The translations under genes were made by a program, and so were the position numbers. Shown here in pieces: positions 9,240-24,200 of a stretch of DNA of 64,000 nucleotides. The stretch lies in the NCBI RefSeq assembly GCF_047495875.1, contig NC_092460.1:36063054-36127053 (forward strand), read 5' to 3'. This DNA is from Pithys albifrons albifrons. Lineage: Eukaryota; Chordata; Aves; Passeriformes; Thamnophilidae. Position 1 is the stretch's first letter. Each line of letters begins with the position of its first letter. The notes beneath the pieces were generated by a model, which saw nothing but the letters and a program-made list of their open reading frames with translations, was not told the origin of the DNA and searched no databases.

Positions 9240-12200
9240 CTGTGGGGGGAAAAAAAAATCAAAGATAAAAATCTGCTAGGAGGGGCTTTGGGAGGCAGTT
9301 GTGTCTGGAAAAGAAACCCCCAAAAACTGAAACTTCAGTCAATTCTCAAAGTGACCAGTTATGTTCCATTTTTCACAAGATAATGCCTATTGAATTGGGA
9401 GATTTTTGCTAGTCCCTAACAGGGAAACTAGTTCTCCCTAATTGGTTGGGGAAGAAGTGGCAATGCCTCACTGGAAACGGACTATGCACCTATGTCAGAT
9501 AAAATAATTTCTTATTTTCTGTCACAAAAATTGGAAATTTTATACCCTCACAAACAGAAAAAAATCATTAATGGATTGTTATCTCTGGAAAAAGCCAAAC
9601 TAAATTCTAGCTTATATTTCCTGCATGTTCCAGGGAGCTTCATATCTGAATTAATTTTTGATCTTTATAGATTAAGTCTACCTTTGGTCTATATCCAGAT
9701 ACATTTCTGCATTGGATTGCATGACAATAACAATGATGAGCAAGGTTTACAATATCTGTGAAATACATCTGTCATGAACCGACACACTGACAGAGCCAAT
9801 GGGTGGAAAAAAGTTCACTTCCACAAGAGACACCAGTTCAGTTTAAGACTGGATGAACCATACACCAAACCTGTTACAGAGAGGGGAAGAGTCCTCCTTT
9901 CTCCTAGGAGAAGAATTGACACTTAGAAAAAAATACAAAAATGCTCTTAGTGATTTACAAGGATGAACTAGAAGAAAAAATATTTTAGAAACACATTGGT
10001 CTGGGAACATACTGACTGGAATTTATTCCTGTTACAGCTATTTATTGATGATATGTAAAATTATACCTGTTCCTTTACAGGGTTAAATAAATGCAGCCAT
10101 CTACTTAGGTAAATGTTGTCCAATCATGTCCTCGGCAGTGTAGATGACACATCATGACTCCAAGCCTCTTGTTGTTCCTACATACTCCAAAAACATTATT
10201 TGTTTACTCTCTTGATTTATGAGAGACATTTCTTGCTAAAGGTGTAAGTAGGTAAATGTTTTGTAAAAGAGTAAACTCAATATTCAGAATTCACAAATGC
10301 CAAGAGGGGCTAAAAAAGAAAATCCTATATTCTTCAACCATCAAAAGTTCTGAGTATATTCCTAAGACTGTGTGTAATCTTGAAAGGTCAACAGACTTGG
10401 ATTTTTTTCTGCCTGAAGGGAATGTAAGTTCCAGGGGTAGGTTTGTCTGCTTCCTGCCCACTTCCAGCAGTATAAAAATGCTGAAACGATAGGCATGGAT
10501 ATCAAGTTAGTAATATTATTCCCATTAAGTAAAAGTCCAAGTTCTTTGTATCTACAATATAAGTAGTATTTCTTACAAACTGTAAGTGATTATAGGAAAG
10601 GCTCAAGCCCAAAAACTTTGGCTCAGGATTCAAATCTTATGCAACTCAAGAGTGGAAAGTCATTCCAAAATGTGCTTTGAGCCTCTCTTGGAAATTTACA
10701 CATTCAATAGTGAGTTTAGTGTTCTCTCTCATATCTCATCTGAATACAAAAATATTTGTAAGGACTATAATGTAAATAAGTGAAGCGAGCAAGCAAACTA
10801 CATTGAAATTGTGAACTCCTTTCCAAGCTTTGAAGAAAAATTTTAAAGATTGTCACTTGGTATAATAAAAATTATTTTACATTGAGAACAAATTTATTGA
10901 ATAAATTTATGAATAAATATATTGAATAAATTTACTAAGCTGTTTTATAGTCTTTGCATGAGACTTATAATTTCAATGGAAAGTATGAGGCTACTTTACT
11001 ACACACAGAAAATTCCTCAAACTTCAGAACAGAATTATCATATTAGACATAATTGAGAGTAGAAAGGGGATTAAACAACATTGCACAGCATTGCTTTGGA
11101 AAGGTTAAAATCCCTATTCTGCAAGTAGTAAGGAAAATGTACAAAACAATATCAACAAGAGGGACTTTAGGTTTTTGTTTAATGTACTAAAAGGAAGCAC
11201 TCTGAGTTGTTTTGCACCATTCAAAGCCTGGGTTTAACCATGGTTCCAAAAATTCTAACCCTTGCAGGTCCCATCCCCTTTTTGTATTGGCATCTAGTCC
11301 AGAATTTCGACATCTCTGGCATTCTGGAGGAAGTTCACACCCTCTGGAACCTGCATATCCCTCTACAAAAAGTACCAATAAGTATCTATCATGGTTGTGA
11401 GAGTATCCTTTCTACAAAATCAGTGTGTGTGGTGCCAGATTATCAAGAGAAGCATGAAATAACTCATGGCCTTTGAGTGTACTTGTTTTGTTGACTGTGG
11501 GAAATCACCAGTCCTTTCCTCTTTTAGTCATACTTCAGCCTAGGCATCCCTGGTCACATTTGACCTATTGATCTAGCAAACATGCTTTTGATGAATTTGA
11601 TCTCCTTTTACAACAAAAAAAGAATTATGCTCTAAGGTCATCCTAACTTAGTTTCCATTTCAAACAACCTTTTTTTATTCATTAAGAAACAATCTTTTTT
11701 TTTAAATTATTTAAAAAAAATCTCTTGGCATGATGTTTAAAATTTATGAGCTCTACATCCTAATTCCAGATTATTCCCCATTTGAATTTTAAGTAAAAAT
11801 CTGGCTTGATCAGCTTTCACATATTTGATGTTTCCATACTTTTTGCTCAGCATCTTTTCTTCTCTGTCATTCAGCAAACTTTGAATTGCATTTTTTATTT
11901 TAAATCTACTTAAATGTATGTATATTGTTCTTAAATTCTGGTTCCACTTTGCTCTGTAAGCCTTTTATCTGTTCAGGATTGAATATCCCTATTGTCTATG
12001 CAGTATTTATGTACATCTGGTTGTTTCAGATACATGGCAACAACAAATTATTCATGTTACAAAGAAAGCTTAATATAGATACTGCTATAAATATTATTGG
12101 GTATTGTTTATTTTATATGCCTGGTTTCTATCTAGTTGTGTTGAAAAGAATGAATAGAAATCATATTTAATGCTTGCCCGTGACATAAGCCTGAAGACTG

Positions 12201-15200
12201 TATGGTAAAAAATATCTGTCGTTTGCAACACAGTGTTTGTCCTCAGTCTGAGCACTGGTCTGATAAGGCAGCCTTAAATAATCACTTCCCCTTGCCTGGT
12301 TTTAATTAAAGTGACAGTAAGTAAAGACTGCCTAGAAATCAATCAGAATCAATGGCCTTATGGCAAACTGGCAGAGAAAAATCTAGTGCGTCAGTCAAGA
12401 TCAGCCCAAAGAGGCAGTTTTCAGGCTAACACATGGCCTGTGTCTGCAAGGGAAGAATTTAGATCCTGTAACTCCAACAAAAAGGAGCAAAAGCCCCTCT
12501 CTCAATGTGAGTGACCTGAACTGACAATACAGAAAAAGGCAATCCTAACAGTCCATCCACTTGTTTTTACCATAGAATCTTTTCTAAAGAATAGCATGTA
12601 ACAAAGTGTTTTGATATCCCCTGCCTGATTTGCAGCTCTTATGGCCACTGGAGCAAGGTTATAGGCTTTGGGATTTTTTCAGTATAATCTGCTAGATAGA
12701 GCAGAAGTGTGGCATACATAGTCAGTTGTTTTGCAGTCTGTCATTTAACAAAAATGTATTTTCCCTGTATCTGTCTTCACAGTCATGCCCTAACTCTGCA
12801 CTCGTATCTTCCTTTTCTCTACTTAGTATTTGACAACTGCCAATAAATTAATAAAAATAACCTAGAACTGTGTCACACATCTCTCACATTGCTACCTGTT
12901 TGGCTGGTATAAGCCTGGCCTCCGAACTGTTAACGTAGTTTGATCAGGGAGAGCCAAAGCTCTGCCATTTGCATCTCCCGTGCTCCAGCCCTAGGAGTTT
13001 CCTGCCCCTGCAGCTCTACTTAAACATTTCTTCCCATCTTTTTCTCTGCCCAGACATGAGGCAGCCTGTCTATTTTGAGGTAGAATATCATGTTTGTCTT
13101 AAAGATAAATGAAGGTATATTTAAAGTCTAATGATCGTATTTTACTCCTTATCAAGGTACTTTTATTTTTCCTAAAAAAAAGTTGAATTTTAATTTTGTT
13201 TTTAATGCTAAGGAAATTACACTTCTGAGTAACTAGTTTGTAATTTGTGATCATGCATGATTCTGATAGTGAAGGAATTTCATTACAGGTACGGTAAAAA
13301 GAGGAGAATGCATGTACATTTGCATGTCCATGTGCAGGTAAATAAATAGTAAACCACATTGATAACAGAGGTCATTATAATTTGAATAAGATTATATTCT
13401 CTCTAGGAGAGATAAAGGGTAATGAAAGACAATTCAAAGCTAGTTTGTTATTACTTCATCAAATACCTCAGCCTTAAGCTGATAAAATTCCCTTGTATAG
13501 CTCCCATGAGACATTAACTGCAATGATGCTGCCAACCATTTGTAGTGATCTCTAAAAACATTAATATCACTATTTAAATGAATTTGTGATGCAGTATAAC
13601 AGAGGGTAAAGCTAGAGGTGAATCTGCTACATAAGCTTCCATAAAACGACTACAAGCGTGTTACTGGGCATGACAAAATGAATTATTTTCACAACAGACA
13701 GGTGCTCCAAAGAGACTTTTAAAGACTTTTGCAGAAGACAAGCTGAAATGTGTTCTGTGAAGTAACTTTCATTGAGAGTGGTGAGGACAATGAAAGACAG
13801 AACTTTTGCTTTCCTTTCTTTTCAACCAAGTAAGAATTATCAGACTCCAAACAGCCAAGGAGCTTGACTTAAATCTATTTGTTCTTTCCCTGGCATTCCA
13901 TTATGTTTCCTCTTTATTCATAGTCTTAGGAATCTTTCCTTTTGTGGCCCAACGGCTGTGCAGGTCTGGGCAAGTCCCCATGACATAACACTGTACATGA
14001 TACAAAATGAAGCATGTGTGTTGGTCTCTGCCATGTAGCAAGTTCAGGGATTTTCTGCTAAAAGAAGGGCAATTATCCCAAGGGTCTTGTATCAATCTGA
14101 GACCACAAATCAGAAGGAAGACATGGTTTTGCACCAAAGGCTTCAGAGGAAAAAGAGTTTAGATCTGTTATATTGCACATCTACCCATTTTTACTGTGTT
14201 AATCCCTCCCTTGGAACCAGAAACAGCCAGTTGCATATAGAATTAGGAAGTTGCTGGGACTGTTGACTTGCAAAACAACTTGTAAATCTGAAAAGCAGTT
14301 AACTCACATTTTCTAAACCCAGGAAGCGATGAGAAAAATAATGCAAGTAGGGCAGCTGCTTGTCTTATTTTAGATCAAATTGTTTGTATACTTGGAAAAA
14401 AAAAATGTATGCTTGACTACAGACATGTTAAAATCTTTTCATTGTGAGAGTGTTAACTGAGACTTTCTCATGGGGAGTATTTCATTAACACTTGGAAAGA
14501 GGCACAAAAGCAAAAAGTACTGTTGTCACAGTATGTCACTTGACAGGCTGTGAGGGAATTCAACACTCTTCAGTAGAATTTCAGTCCCTTCCAGGATATT
14601 ATGAAAAATTAAAGTAATTAATTAAACAGTACAATATGCTGGTATGAGAGGTAACCTAAGGCGTGTACATCTTACCTGTAATATTTGGGTTTGGTATTTT
14701 TCTTAAAAAAAATCAAAACAAACTAATATAAAAAGCCCCACCACCCCAAAACAGGATTCAGAAGCTTCTTTTATAAGCTGACCCCATCGGTTCATGCTCG
14801 TACAGCACAAGGACTACCTTATTCCAACATAAATAACCAGTTAATAAAATAACTTCTTATCTAAAAAGACTCATGAAGTGGCTGCTGACCAGGATTTAGA
14901 CAATGGCCGTGAACTCTTGTTATGAAAGCCCTGGATATCTAAGTAAAAATTAGATTATTTTGATTTGATATTTTATGTAGATCAGGATTCCCTAAAAATA
15001 ATACTAATTGCAAAACCCATGAAGTAACAAAGAAGTAGAAAGAGAATTATTCAGGCCATTGCTAATTTAAAAATAAATAAGAATTTGTTTGCAATCTTAT
15101 TGTAGTATTTGAGAACAAAAATTTAAAGACCTTGTATTGTCTGATTCATTAGTAAGTGTCTTTATTTCTTTGTCTGAAATAAAGTGCATATAAATGCGAG

Positions 15201-18200
15201 AAAACACTACTGAGTTTCATTCACATCCAGATGTAAGGCAAGTTTTTCTCTCTTCTGATACCTAAGATCTGATGAGTAAAAAATTTAGATTGTGCTTAAA
15301 TTGCCTTTCAAATAAAGTCTTACTGTAATCAAGAGGCTTATGAGAATGTGAATTAATGTTGATGTTAACATGGTTATTCATTGGTAGTATTAACACAATA
15401 GGCTATTTTCCCCACATGAAGGGACACCACATTTGCTTAAGGTTATTTTGTGGCTTTGGTTTTCAGTACTCATTTTATAGACTTCCTTTTGGAGTGACAT
15501 GTAATGTTGTGTTTTCTTTGTTTAAGTGGGATTTTTATTTTCTCAAAGGGCAGAAAAAGATTCTTATTTTGTAGAGATTTATATATATTTATATTATCAT
15601 CATCATACCCAAAATGAACACAGACACTAAAAATACCTGGTAGTAGTGAAATAGGATTTTCTACTTCCACTCTGTTCTTTCTTTGTCCTTTGACAATTAC
15701 CAAGTGATGGAGACTGTTTCAAAATATCTAATAAATATGTTATGATTTTGCATTCAAAGCTGCCCCTTCTTCTGAGCTTAAAAAATGACAAGGATAGGAG
15801 TAAAGTTGCAGAGAATTGCTATCACTAATAAACTTTTTCCCCCAAAGTTGAGGTTTCTTAAAGACATGCATATTCTTCATGGTGTTTCGTGTTTGTGTTT
15901 GTTTGGGTTTTCTTACCCCCACTCCTCAGTTAAAAGCAATTCTAACGTAACGATACAATAAAATACATGCCCATCTCTTCAAGAACTGATATTTCAATCC
16001 CTGTCGTGCACACAGACAGATTTAAGAGCTTGCTTGTCAAGACTGTTTCTGTCAGCAGCTGAATCTCACCCTTCTGTTGGAGACATCTTGCATCAGGACT
16101 CTGCAGCACAGACTGTTCTTTTGCAGCAGAGAGGTGACACTCGCTCTGCTGCTGCTTTGCTTCCAGGCTGCTCAGCTGAGCAGTGACTGCTAAGTGACAG
16201 TGCTGTTCAATGCAATACACATTTAAAGATATGGACCTAACCTGCCTAAGGAACCTCCCTACTGTACCAACCAAGAGGAGAGATAGAAGGCAGAGCCCTA
16301 AGGGACAAAACTGAAATTGCTGCCTAATTTCAACCTGCATGACTGCCTCAAGGTGTGTTATATAGACAGGAAGAATCCCTTCTACAGGGAGTTTATCAGT
16401 TCACACTACATAAAATTTATGCTATGACAATTTGCAAAAGCATTATGTTCCAGCAGGATATAATAGGAAGCCATAACCTCCCTTCCCCTCACCCCAACAG
16501 CTCTGTCTTCACTGAGATAATCAGTAAAATATTTCCATTCATGTCAGTGAAAGCAGAACTGGACACATAGTTCATATCAAAAGCTAGGAGGGAGGAATTA
16601 ACAAAAATATTTACCACAAAATTGCCTGTGTAAAGATTAGACTAGAAACCGGAGACTGAAAGATTGTAATTCCAGACATAGAGACACATATAGAAATTCA
16701 TCAGATGCATGACAGTTTCTAATGGTCTATGACCTATTAAAAAGATTTTTAGTGCTTTTTCTTTGGACTATGCAGAAATATCTCCGTTGGTGTCAGAGAT
16801 GATATGCAGAGTAAATCACCTGCCCACGACAAAGGTCTCACAAAGATAGGGTGACACATGCAAAGCCACCCTTCAGTCATCAAGAGTTTGTGTCAGGATT
16901 ATTCTTCAGAAAAGTGTGTTGTGATGCAGGTGTAGAAACAAATATTTTTTCTTTTCCAAGAAACGTCCACCTACTAGTATCTTTGGACTGGGTAAAAAGA
17001 AAAGCACTTGGGTGGCTCAGCAGCAGGATTAAAGAGCAAAACTAAGATTAGCCTCAAATACTACCCAAATTATAAAATCGCTGAGTGTCTGAGGACAGTC
17101 CTTATGAGTCCCTCATCTGTTGATCATCCCTCCAGCAGGAAAGCCGATGACCATTCCTTCTACTTTCCTACCTTTACTTTGGCCTCCATCACTGCTCCAG
17201 AGAGGGGAGTGGAGGTGCCCACAATTAGTTCATCAAGGCACTTTGCATAACTAGGGCAGTAGCCCCTGTGTTAGTGAGGGGTACCTGTCCGAGCTCTTCT
17301 CTAAATGAAAAAAATTCAATGTGCCATCCACGTGTGAAGAGACTGTTTTGACATCTAGGTGCAGAACTGGCTTTGTTAATCCCAGACTCACAGCTCCTAA
17401 CTCTGGGTTTTACAGAGACATGCAAGTTTCAGCCTTTCCCCTGGTGCCATCCAGGTGGTCCCAGAAACCTTCTGCTGTGAGATAAGGATCCAGCTAAGGG
17501 AGGTCTGTGCATTCCAATCTGTAAGGTGGGACCCAGCAGGTAGTTACTGTCACACATATTAATCTTCACTGCTGCTGCACCACAAGTCTGTCACAGCTGG
17601 TTTTACCAGGACTATTAATGGAAACTTCAGAAAATGCTTATGAATCTTATCCCCAGCTGGTGACGGGGCTGTCACAACAAGAAATGGATCTGCAAAATCA
17701 GCACAGATCCACATTTTCATTAAACAATTCAGATGTTCTTCATGTTCAGCTTTTTCTTTCACACTCATCTGCAAAGCTTGGTTGAGGACCCAGCTCCCCA
17801 GATTTGATGAAGATTCAGCTCTAGCACCTCACTCTCACCCTTGGAATCTTCACAGGGGTAATGTTATGTATTTTCCACAAGGTAGAAAGAAAGGTATTTT
17901 AAAGAGAAAGGTGTATTTGCCCTGAATAAGTTGCATTTTGTTATTCTTTTGAAGAGCTTGTTCCCTGGGGGATACGTTGGGTGAGGATTTTCCAGTCATA
18001 TCACAGACCTTCTTAAAATCACAACAGATATAATCAGTTTTTGAAATGCCCTTTATACCTGTCAAGCTACATAAGATTACAGATTTGTCTGCTCACAAAA
18101 ATGTGATGTCATATAGTCCCATTTGCTGCAGTTCAAGTCATTATCTATCTTGTCTGAAAGTGCAGTGTGCATGATCTGCAAGATCAATGTTGGGTTTGTT

Positions 18201-21200
18201 AAAGGGGGAAAACCAAAGATGACGGGTGTTGAATTCTCAAATGGAAAAACAGAAGTCAAGATGCCATAAAACATGGCTGCCCCTGTATATGTCACTGAGA
18301 GACAGGTAATTTTCAAACCATCAAGAGGCAACCTCTTTAAGGCAGATACCAGCAAACACAACGGGAGCGGAGAGCACTGGAGTAGCTTAGCTCCATGTGC
18401 TTTGGTTGCAGACTGATAAGCGAGACCAAAGCAGCAAGCGTGAGGGAAAACAGCACACTATTTTTACACAGATAACCAGAGTTGCTCTTAACTCATATCT
18501 CTAAATGTCCCTGGGAACACTGTACTTCAGAGCACTGTTTCCCTCTGTGCTACTCCCTCACTAGACAAACCCCAGCTGCAGGAGAGAGCTGCCTGATCTA
18601 AAGCATCCTTACCAGCCATAAGCAGAAAGTCTATCGCTTGGCCTATAGAAGACAGCTGGAAAGAGTAGATTCAAAGGTTAAGAGATTGAAATGCTTTTAG
18701 GCAAAAGCTCTAAATAGCAAAGGAGCTTTTCATGCACAGAAGAAATTAGAAGGACCTTCAGCATATTGCTTTTCAATGAACAGTTCTCCATAAATATGCC
18801 TGACATGAAACTCTCAGCCATGAAGAAAATCATGTATTAACCCAGCTGTCAAATTGTTCATCACTCAGCGCTTTTTCTAACCTCTAAAATTTAGGATTTT
18901 CAATTGTTGTCAATTACACCCCACTACATTCCCATACCAAAAGCCCTCCTTTTTGTTGTTTTAGTAGTTTTGTCCCAGATATATCAATTATGTTTTACCT
19001 GCTGACCTGGTCTCAGGCAAATAGCATATTAAAATGTCAGTGTCACTTCAGTAAGATTTTTTTGGCTAGTGTGATGTTTGCCAGATTTCAGGGGAAGTCT
19101 CTTTATTGGGATGGGGTTCAAGGCTAGGACAAGAGTATGAGAGGCGAAATTCCTGGTCCTTAATGGGAAGGACCACCCATAGAAATGCCTCTTTGACTGC
19201 CTAGTGCCCTTCAGATTTTACTATGCAAACAATTTCAGGAAAGAACAATTTTAAGAATTTTGTTAGTTGTTGCAGTGGCTTCTTAACACTTATGTACATT
19301 TAATGATGCAAGTCAAAAGAATATTGCAAGTTAGATGACAAAATGAAAATACAGAAAAAACACTAAAATAGAAATAAATGTATTGAGATCATTAATAATC
19401 TGTACTAACAGTAGAAACAGTTCAAAATTCTATGTAGATATATCCACATGTTAACTATCAAAATTATTTTTCAGAAATAAGTTATAAATTCAAGATAGGT
19501 ACAGATTTACAGGGGTAAAAGAAAATTGGCAGATCTAGGAGTCACCAAAAGAGATCTATGCTTTCTTGATAAATTCCTAAATTTAAACTTCATCATCTCT
19601 CTCTTTCCATACTTGACACAAGCATGTTCAAAAATTGCAATATTTTCTTAATTTAGCAGCATAGATTTAAAACCAGTGAGAAAAGACATGACGTTTGGCT
19701 CAAAACCCCAGGAAGAAATCATGGTGAAAGTCCTGGTTTTTAATGTAGAGGGCACTGTAGAGCTTTGGGGCAGAATTGTGCCTGTGTTGTTGATTAGCAA
19801 AGCTCTAAATGAAGCTGCCCTGCTTTGAACTGGGATGACCTTTTCTTAAAGACCAGGGTACTCCTAAACCAACTTGGCTCACCTGTTTCTATAAATAACA
19901 CTTTATGAGTTTTCAGATTCACTTGACTAGGTGGCAGGGAATCTCTTAATTCCTGGTGTTCAGTATGGACTTGGCTAACTTGCAGTGCGTTAACCATACA
20001 AAATGTTTTATTTATTTTTGCTGTCAAAAAAAATGTATGACCTGCCAAATTTATTTCAACTTCACTTCAAACATGCATCACCCTTGCATGTGGCTTTCTG
20101 ACAGTATTAATCTTAGAGGCTATATGTACCTTAATATACATATTTCTGGCTGTTAAACTCCTGAGTGTAATTGCATTTCCTTACTATACACATATTAAGG
20201 CTTCACTTCAGATCTGCCATAAGCTATAGACTTATCTTCATTATTTTTTAATTAAATCTTATATTGGGTGATATTGTTTACCAATATCTCTATTTTTTCT
20301 ACTAAATAACTAAGCATATATAGTTATCATATATTATAGAATACTGAATATTTTATGTGTATATTCAATGTTAAATTATCATTGAAAATTTAATAAAAGC
20401 CCAAGGTCATATATATCTCCCCACCCATTCCAGCTTTGGAGGCAGGATGGGAACAGGGAAGGAAAGCTTTCACTGTTAACTTTCAGCATTTTTCTTTGTG
20501 CTTGAATATTTAACAGTTAGCTTCAGGGACTGATGATCTCAGTATTCCAGTCCTATAGGTGGGACAATGTAAGGAATCTCAAAAATGTAGAGTGAGACAC
20601 TGCATCCAAACTTCTCCTTTCTGACTGAAATAATATGCAAAGTTTCAGAGCAAAGATGTCCTTTATGCAAACTTGATATTGAAGCTTTTAGCAATTCCCT
20701 GCCAAAATGATGACAGCAGAAATTTCAAACATATAACACAATTTTCTTTTTGACTATTCCTGTTGCCACTATTAGCTTAGGGGTACAGTTTTTGCAAGTG
20801 TCTAAGGGATAGGAGGGGGAAATTAAGTTATTTCATCACCTGGTACACACTGGCGCTTTGTTGTAGTTTCAGGCATGCTTAAGCAGGTAAAGGGACACAA
20901 CATCGACTTTTGATGAGTTTATGGGCCCTATGGCCAAGCTTCACTGAAAGCAGTGGGGTATAAGTGTAACTAATAACCAAAGCCATAGGTACCCAATGGA
21001 TTTTGCACCTATAGTCCCATTGAGATTAAGACATTACTTCTCCATAAATCTGGAATTTACTACCTTTTAGTGATTACCTCCCCAACAGAGTCAGAAGTAC
21101 AAAACCCACATGTGCTCCTCTTCAATATAAAGTGATTTGATTCAGCTACAAATCATCCTTCTCAGCTGTTCTTACGTGTCCTTGTGCACCTCACTACCTG

Positions 21201-24200
21201 GATGTTTCAGAGGTGAAGCAACCAACTCAACTGTAGACCAGTAACAAATAATAGAGGACAAAAAGGAAGAGACATAATATTCATAAGAGGAATAATGATG
21301 TTATCGAAGGAATATTCTGCTTCTGCAGCTATTTCTACCATTACATGCTTTGCTATTTATAATTTTGAAAGAAAAATAAAATTTAGCCTGCAAGTTAAAA
21401 GCATACAAAAGAGTATACTATGTATTTAAAGAAAGAAAAATTCCTTCATTGGAATGATTCCAAAATGTACTAAACGTTGGGGGTGGTGGTGAGGTGTTCA
21501 TTAAGAATTTTTTCAGGTGCACATATTTTAGAATAGGTATTCTAGTGATGTAAACACTTAAGTCAATGAAGTTTCATGTTCATGAAATAAAGCTATAATT
21601 AATGAAAGTTCAAATGTGCAATTGAAAGAGATAGGTTAAAAAAAATCTGGCAAAATGCAAGCCATCCTTCACTGTATGATCAACAGGATTGCGTTAAGTC
21701 ACTCAGTCATGCTAATTCACCCAGTTTTAGTACTAGCTCTTCATTAACGCTCACATTCTGTGTAATTATGCAAATATCTCTGAAGAAAAAAAGGTGTTCT
21801 TTTCAAATCTTCTTTTTACTTTTGGGGGAAACGCAACAACGTATGTTTTTCAGATACGGAGAGGTAGCACCTATGAATATACCACCACTAACAGTATGTA
21901 ATTTACTTCAATTGAACAGTTTCCTCACATCAGTGTGGCTCAACCCTTTTTGTATACTTGAATATAACTTTGACCTAATTCTGGACTCCACTCTCTCCTG
22001 AGGTGAGGGTTGAAGTTGGTGAAATTCTTTCTATCTGTCATTATTCTATGATATCTCATTGCAAAGGAGATACTCTGCTGTATCTGAATCTTCAGTTCTG
22101 GGAGATGTATCTGCTTTCCATGGCTAAATATATGGCATTTCTGCACTTAGCAGGCATGTTTGGGATGTGAAATCAAATAACAAAAGAGAAGCAGTCATCT
22201 TCTTCTGGAGAAAAAGGAAGATGTTGTGTAGAGGGATGCTTCAGCATAGGACTGAAGGCCTTGGTCTACCCATGCCAGAATATTCATCCCCTGTACGGAG
22301 ATATGGCACTGTCTCATACACAAGAGAAGAAAGCACTTGAGACTTCTGTGCATGGTAGACCAGGGATCAAGAGAGAGTACATGACTTAAAAAAGAATATT
22401 GTGTCTCTATATACTTGATTTGGTGGAGGTATTTCAGTTGTGACTCTGAAAACCTTGAATCTGCAAAGATTTGCTGCCTCTGCTCAGTGACGCTCAGGTC
22501 AGCAGCCAATATACAAGGCAAGAAATGCAAGTGAGAGGGACAACATCAACAATTTGTAAGCCCAGGTTGGATCCATTCAAATTATGGAGCTCAGTCTGCT
22601 CAAAGGTAAGTGTGCTCCTTGTTGCTACTAGGAGAAGCAAAAGGAGGCATTAACATCGTCTGCTTCCAAGTGATTTCCACTAAATCTGTCATAATAATTT
22701 GCTCTGCAAGAACCACCAGCCTTCTGCAACCCTCTTAGATCACAAATCACTCATGTGTGTTTCCATTTCAACACAAAATCAGCTTTGGTATCCAAAGGTG
22801 TTCCTAGAGTTAGGTTAAAGCATTGATCCTAAAAACCTAATTTCTTTTCTGTTTGCCCCTTGAGACTGGCTGTATCCATTGCTCAGCATTCAAAATTCAA
22901 ACTCAGTAACAGCGGAGCAGTAATAGCCCAAGTAATTCTGATTGATGCAAAGACAAAAAAAAAAAAAGCATTAGATTTCATCTCTGCACTTTTCCTTTCC
23001 TAGACAAAATGGTGAGAGAACTTAACATATTTAACTGTTCTGTTCATTGCAGAGCTATAAGGATCAGGTTCAAGTTTGACTTATTTTTAGGGAAGGTTTG
23101 GCTGTGAGGAGTTTTCTTTTTCAGTAGTAAGTAAGACAGGGACTGAAGCCTTGGTCACAACAAAAGGAAGTTTAAAAAAAATCTTTCTGCCACATTGTGG
23201 GGGTCTCAAGTGGAGTGGAACTTCTTTTAAGACAGGATGCCTGAATCATATGTTCAAGTGTTAAGTAGGCCATATGACTGAATCTAAGATGGGGCACGAC
23301 TTGGACAAAACCACCACTGCATGAACTTGAGGAATCTCTTCCCAACTCTACATTCAGTCCTGTATATAAGCACCTGGATGCTCAATTCCCAAATATGACA
23401 AATGTGACAGAAATTGAAATTATTTGCCTCTTGAATTTGACTGATGGCATTATCTAGCAAACATATTTTTAATGTTTTAAGTCACTAAGGCAAAGAACTG
23501 CTTCCACTTTAGTCATGCTATTACAGCTTCTTCGGACACCCTGATTCCACCCCTCCCCCAGAAGGACCAGTGCATAGCAGTAAATTAAAAAATAACTGAA
23601 CATATCATAATAAAGAGAGGATTAACATGAAATTCTATATCTCTAGGCACGTGCACACATATACTTCATTGCTCCATGATCTCATGCCTCACAAAAAACA
23701 AACTGTTTAATTCTGATTTTTAAAGAGCAGAATCATTTGCTATATTGAAACAGCCCATTCATCACATAAAGCATTTGATTCTGTCACCTCAAGTACTTGT
23801 TAAATCACTTCCAGCTGCTACAATCAAGGGCTAGGTACTTCCAAGGTCTGACACTTTCTGAGCTCTATTACACCTTTAAGTATGATTCTTCAATCCAATT
23901 CTAGCCTTCATAATAATCAAGTGCCCACTCCACTTAACTTCAAGGCAACTGGGGAACCTGGAATTCTCCACATATGCCAGTGGCTGATTTTCAATCAGAT
24001 CTCTTCAACCCAAGACTGAAAGTTCCTGAATATCAGCTAAGTACTAAAATGGTATCATTTGCAACTTACAGCAGTGTCATCAGTAGCACTTCCATTGTTA
24101 AACTCCTGTTTTTCCTAGGTCAAAAGCAGTATGTTTAGACTGAGGCTGAAATTAAATATACAAGGCAGAATTTAGCTGCAAGCATACAGGCAGGCAAACT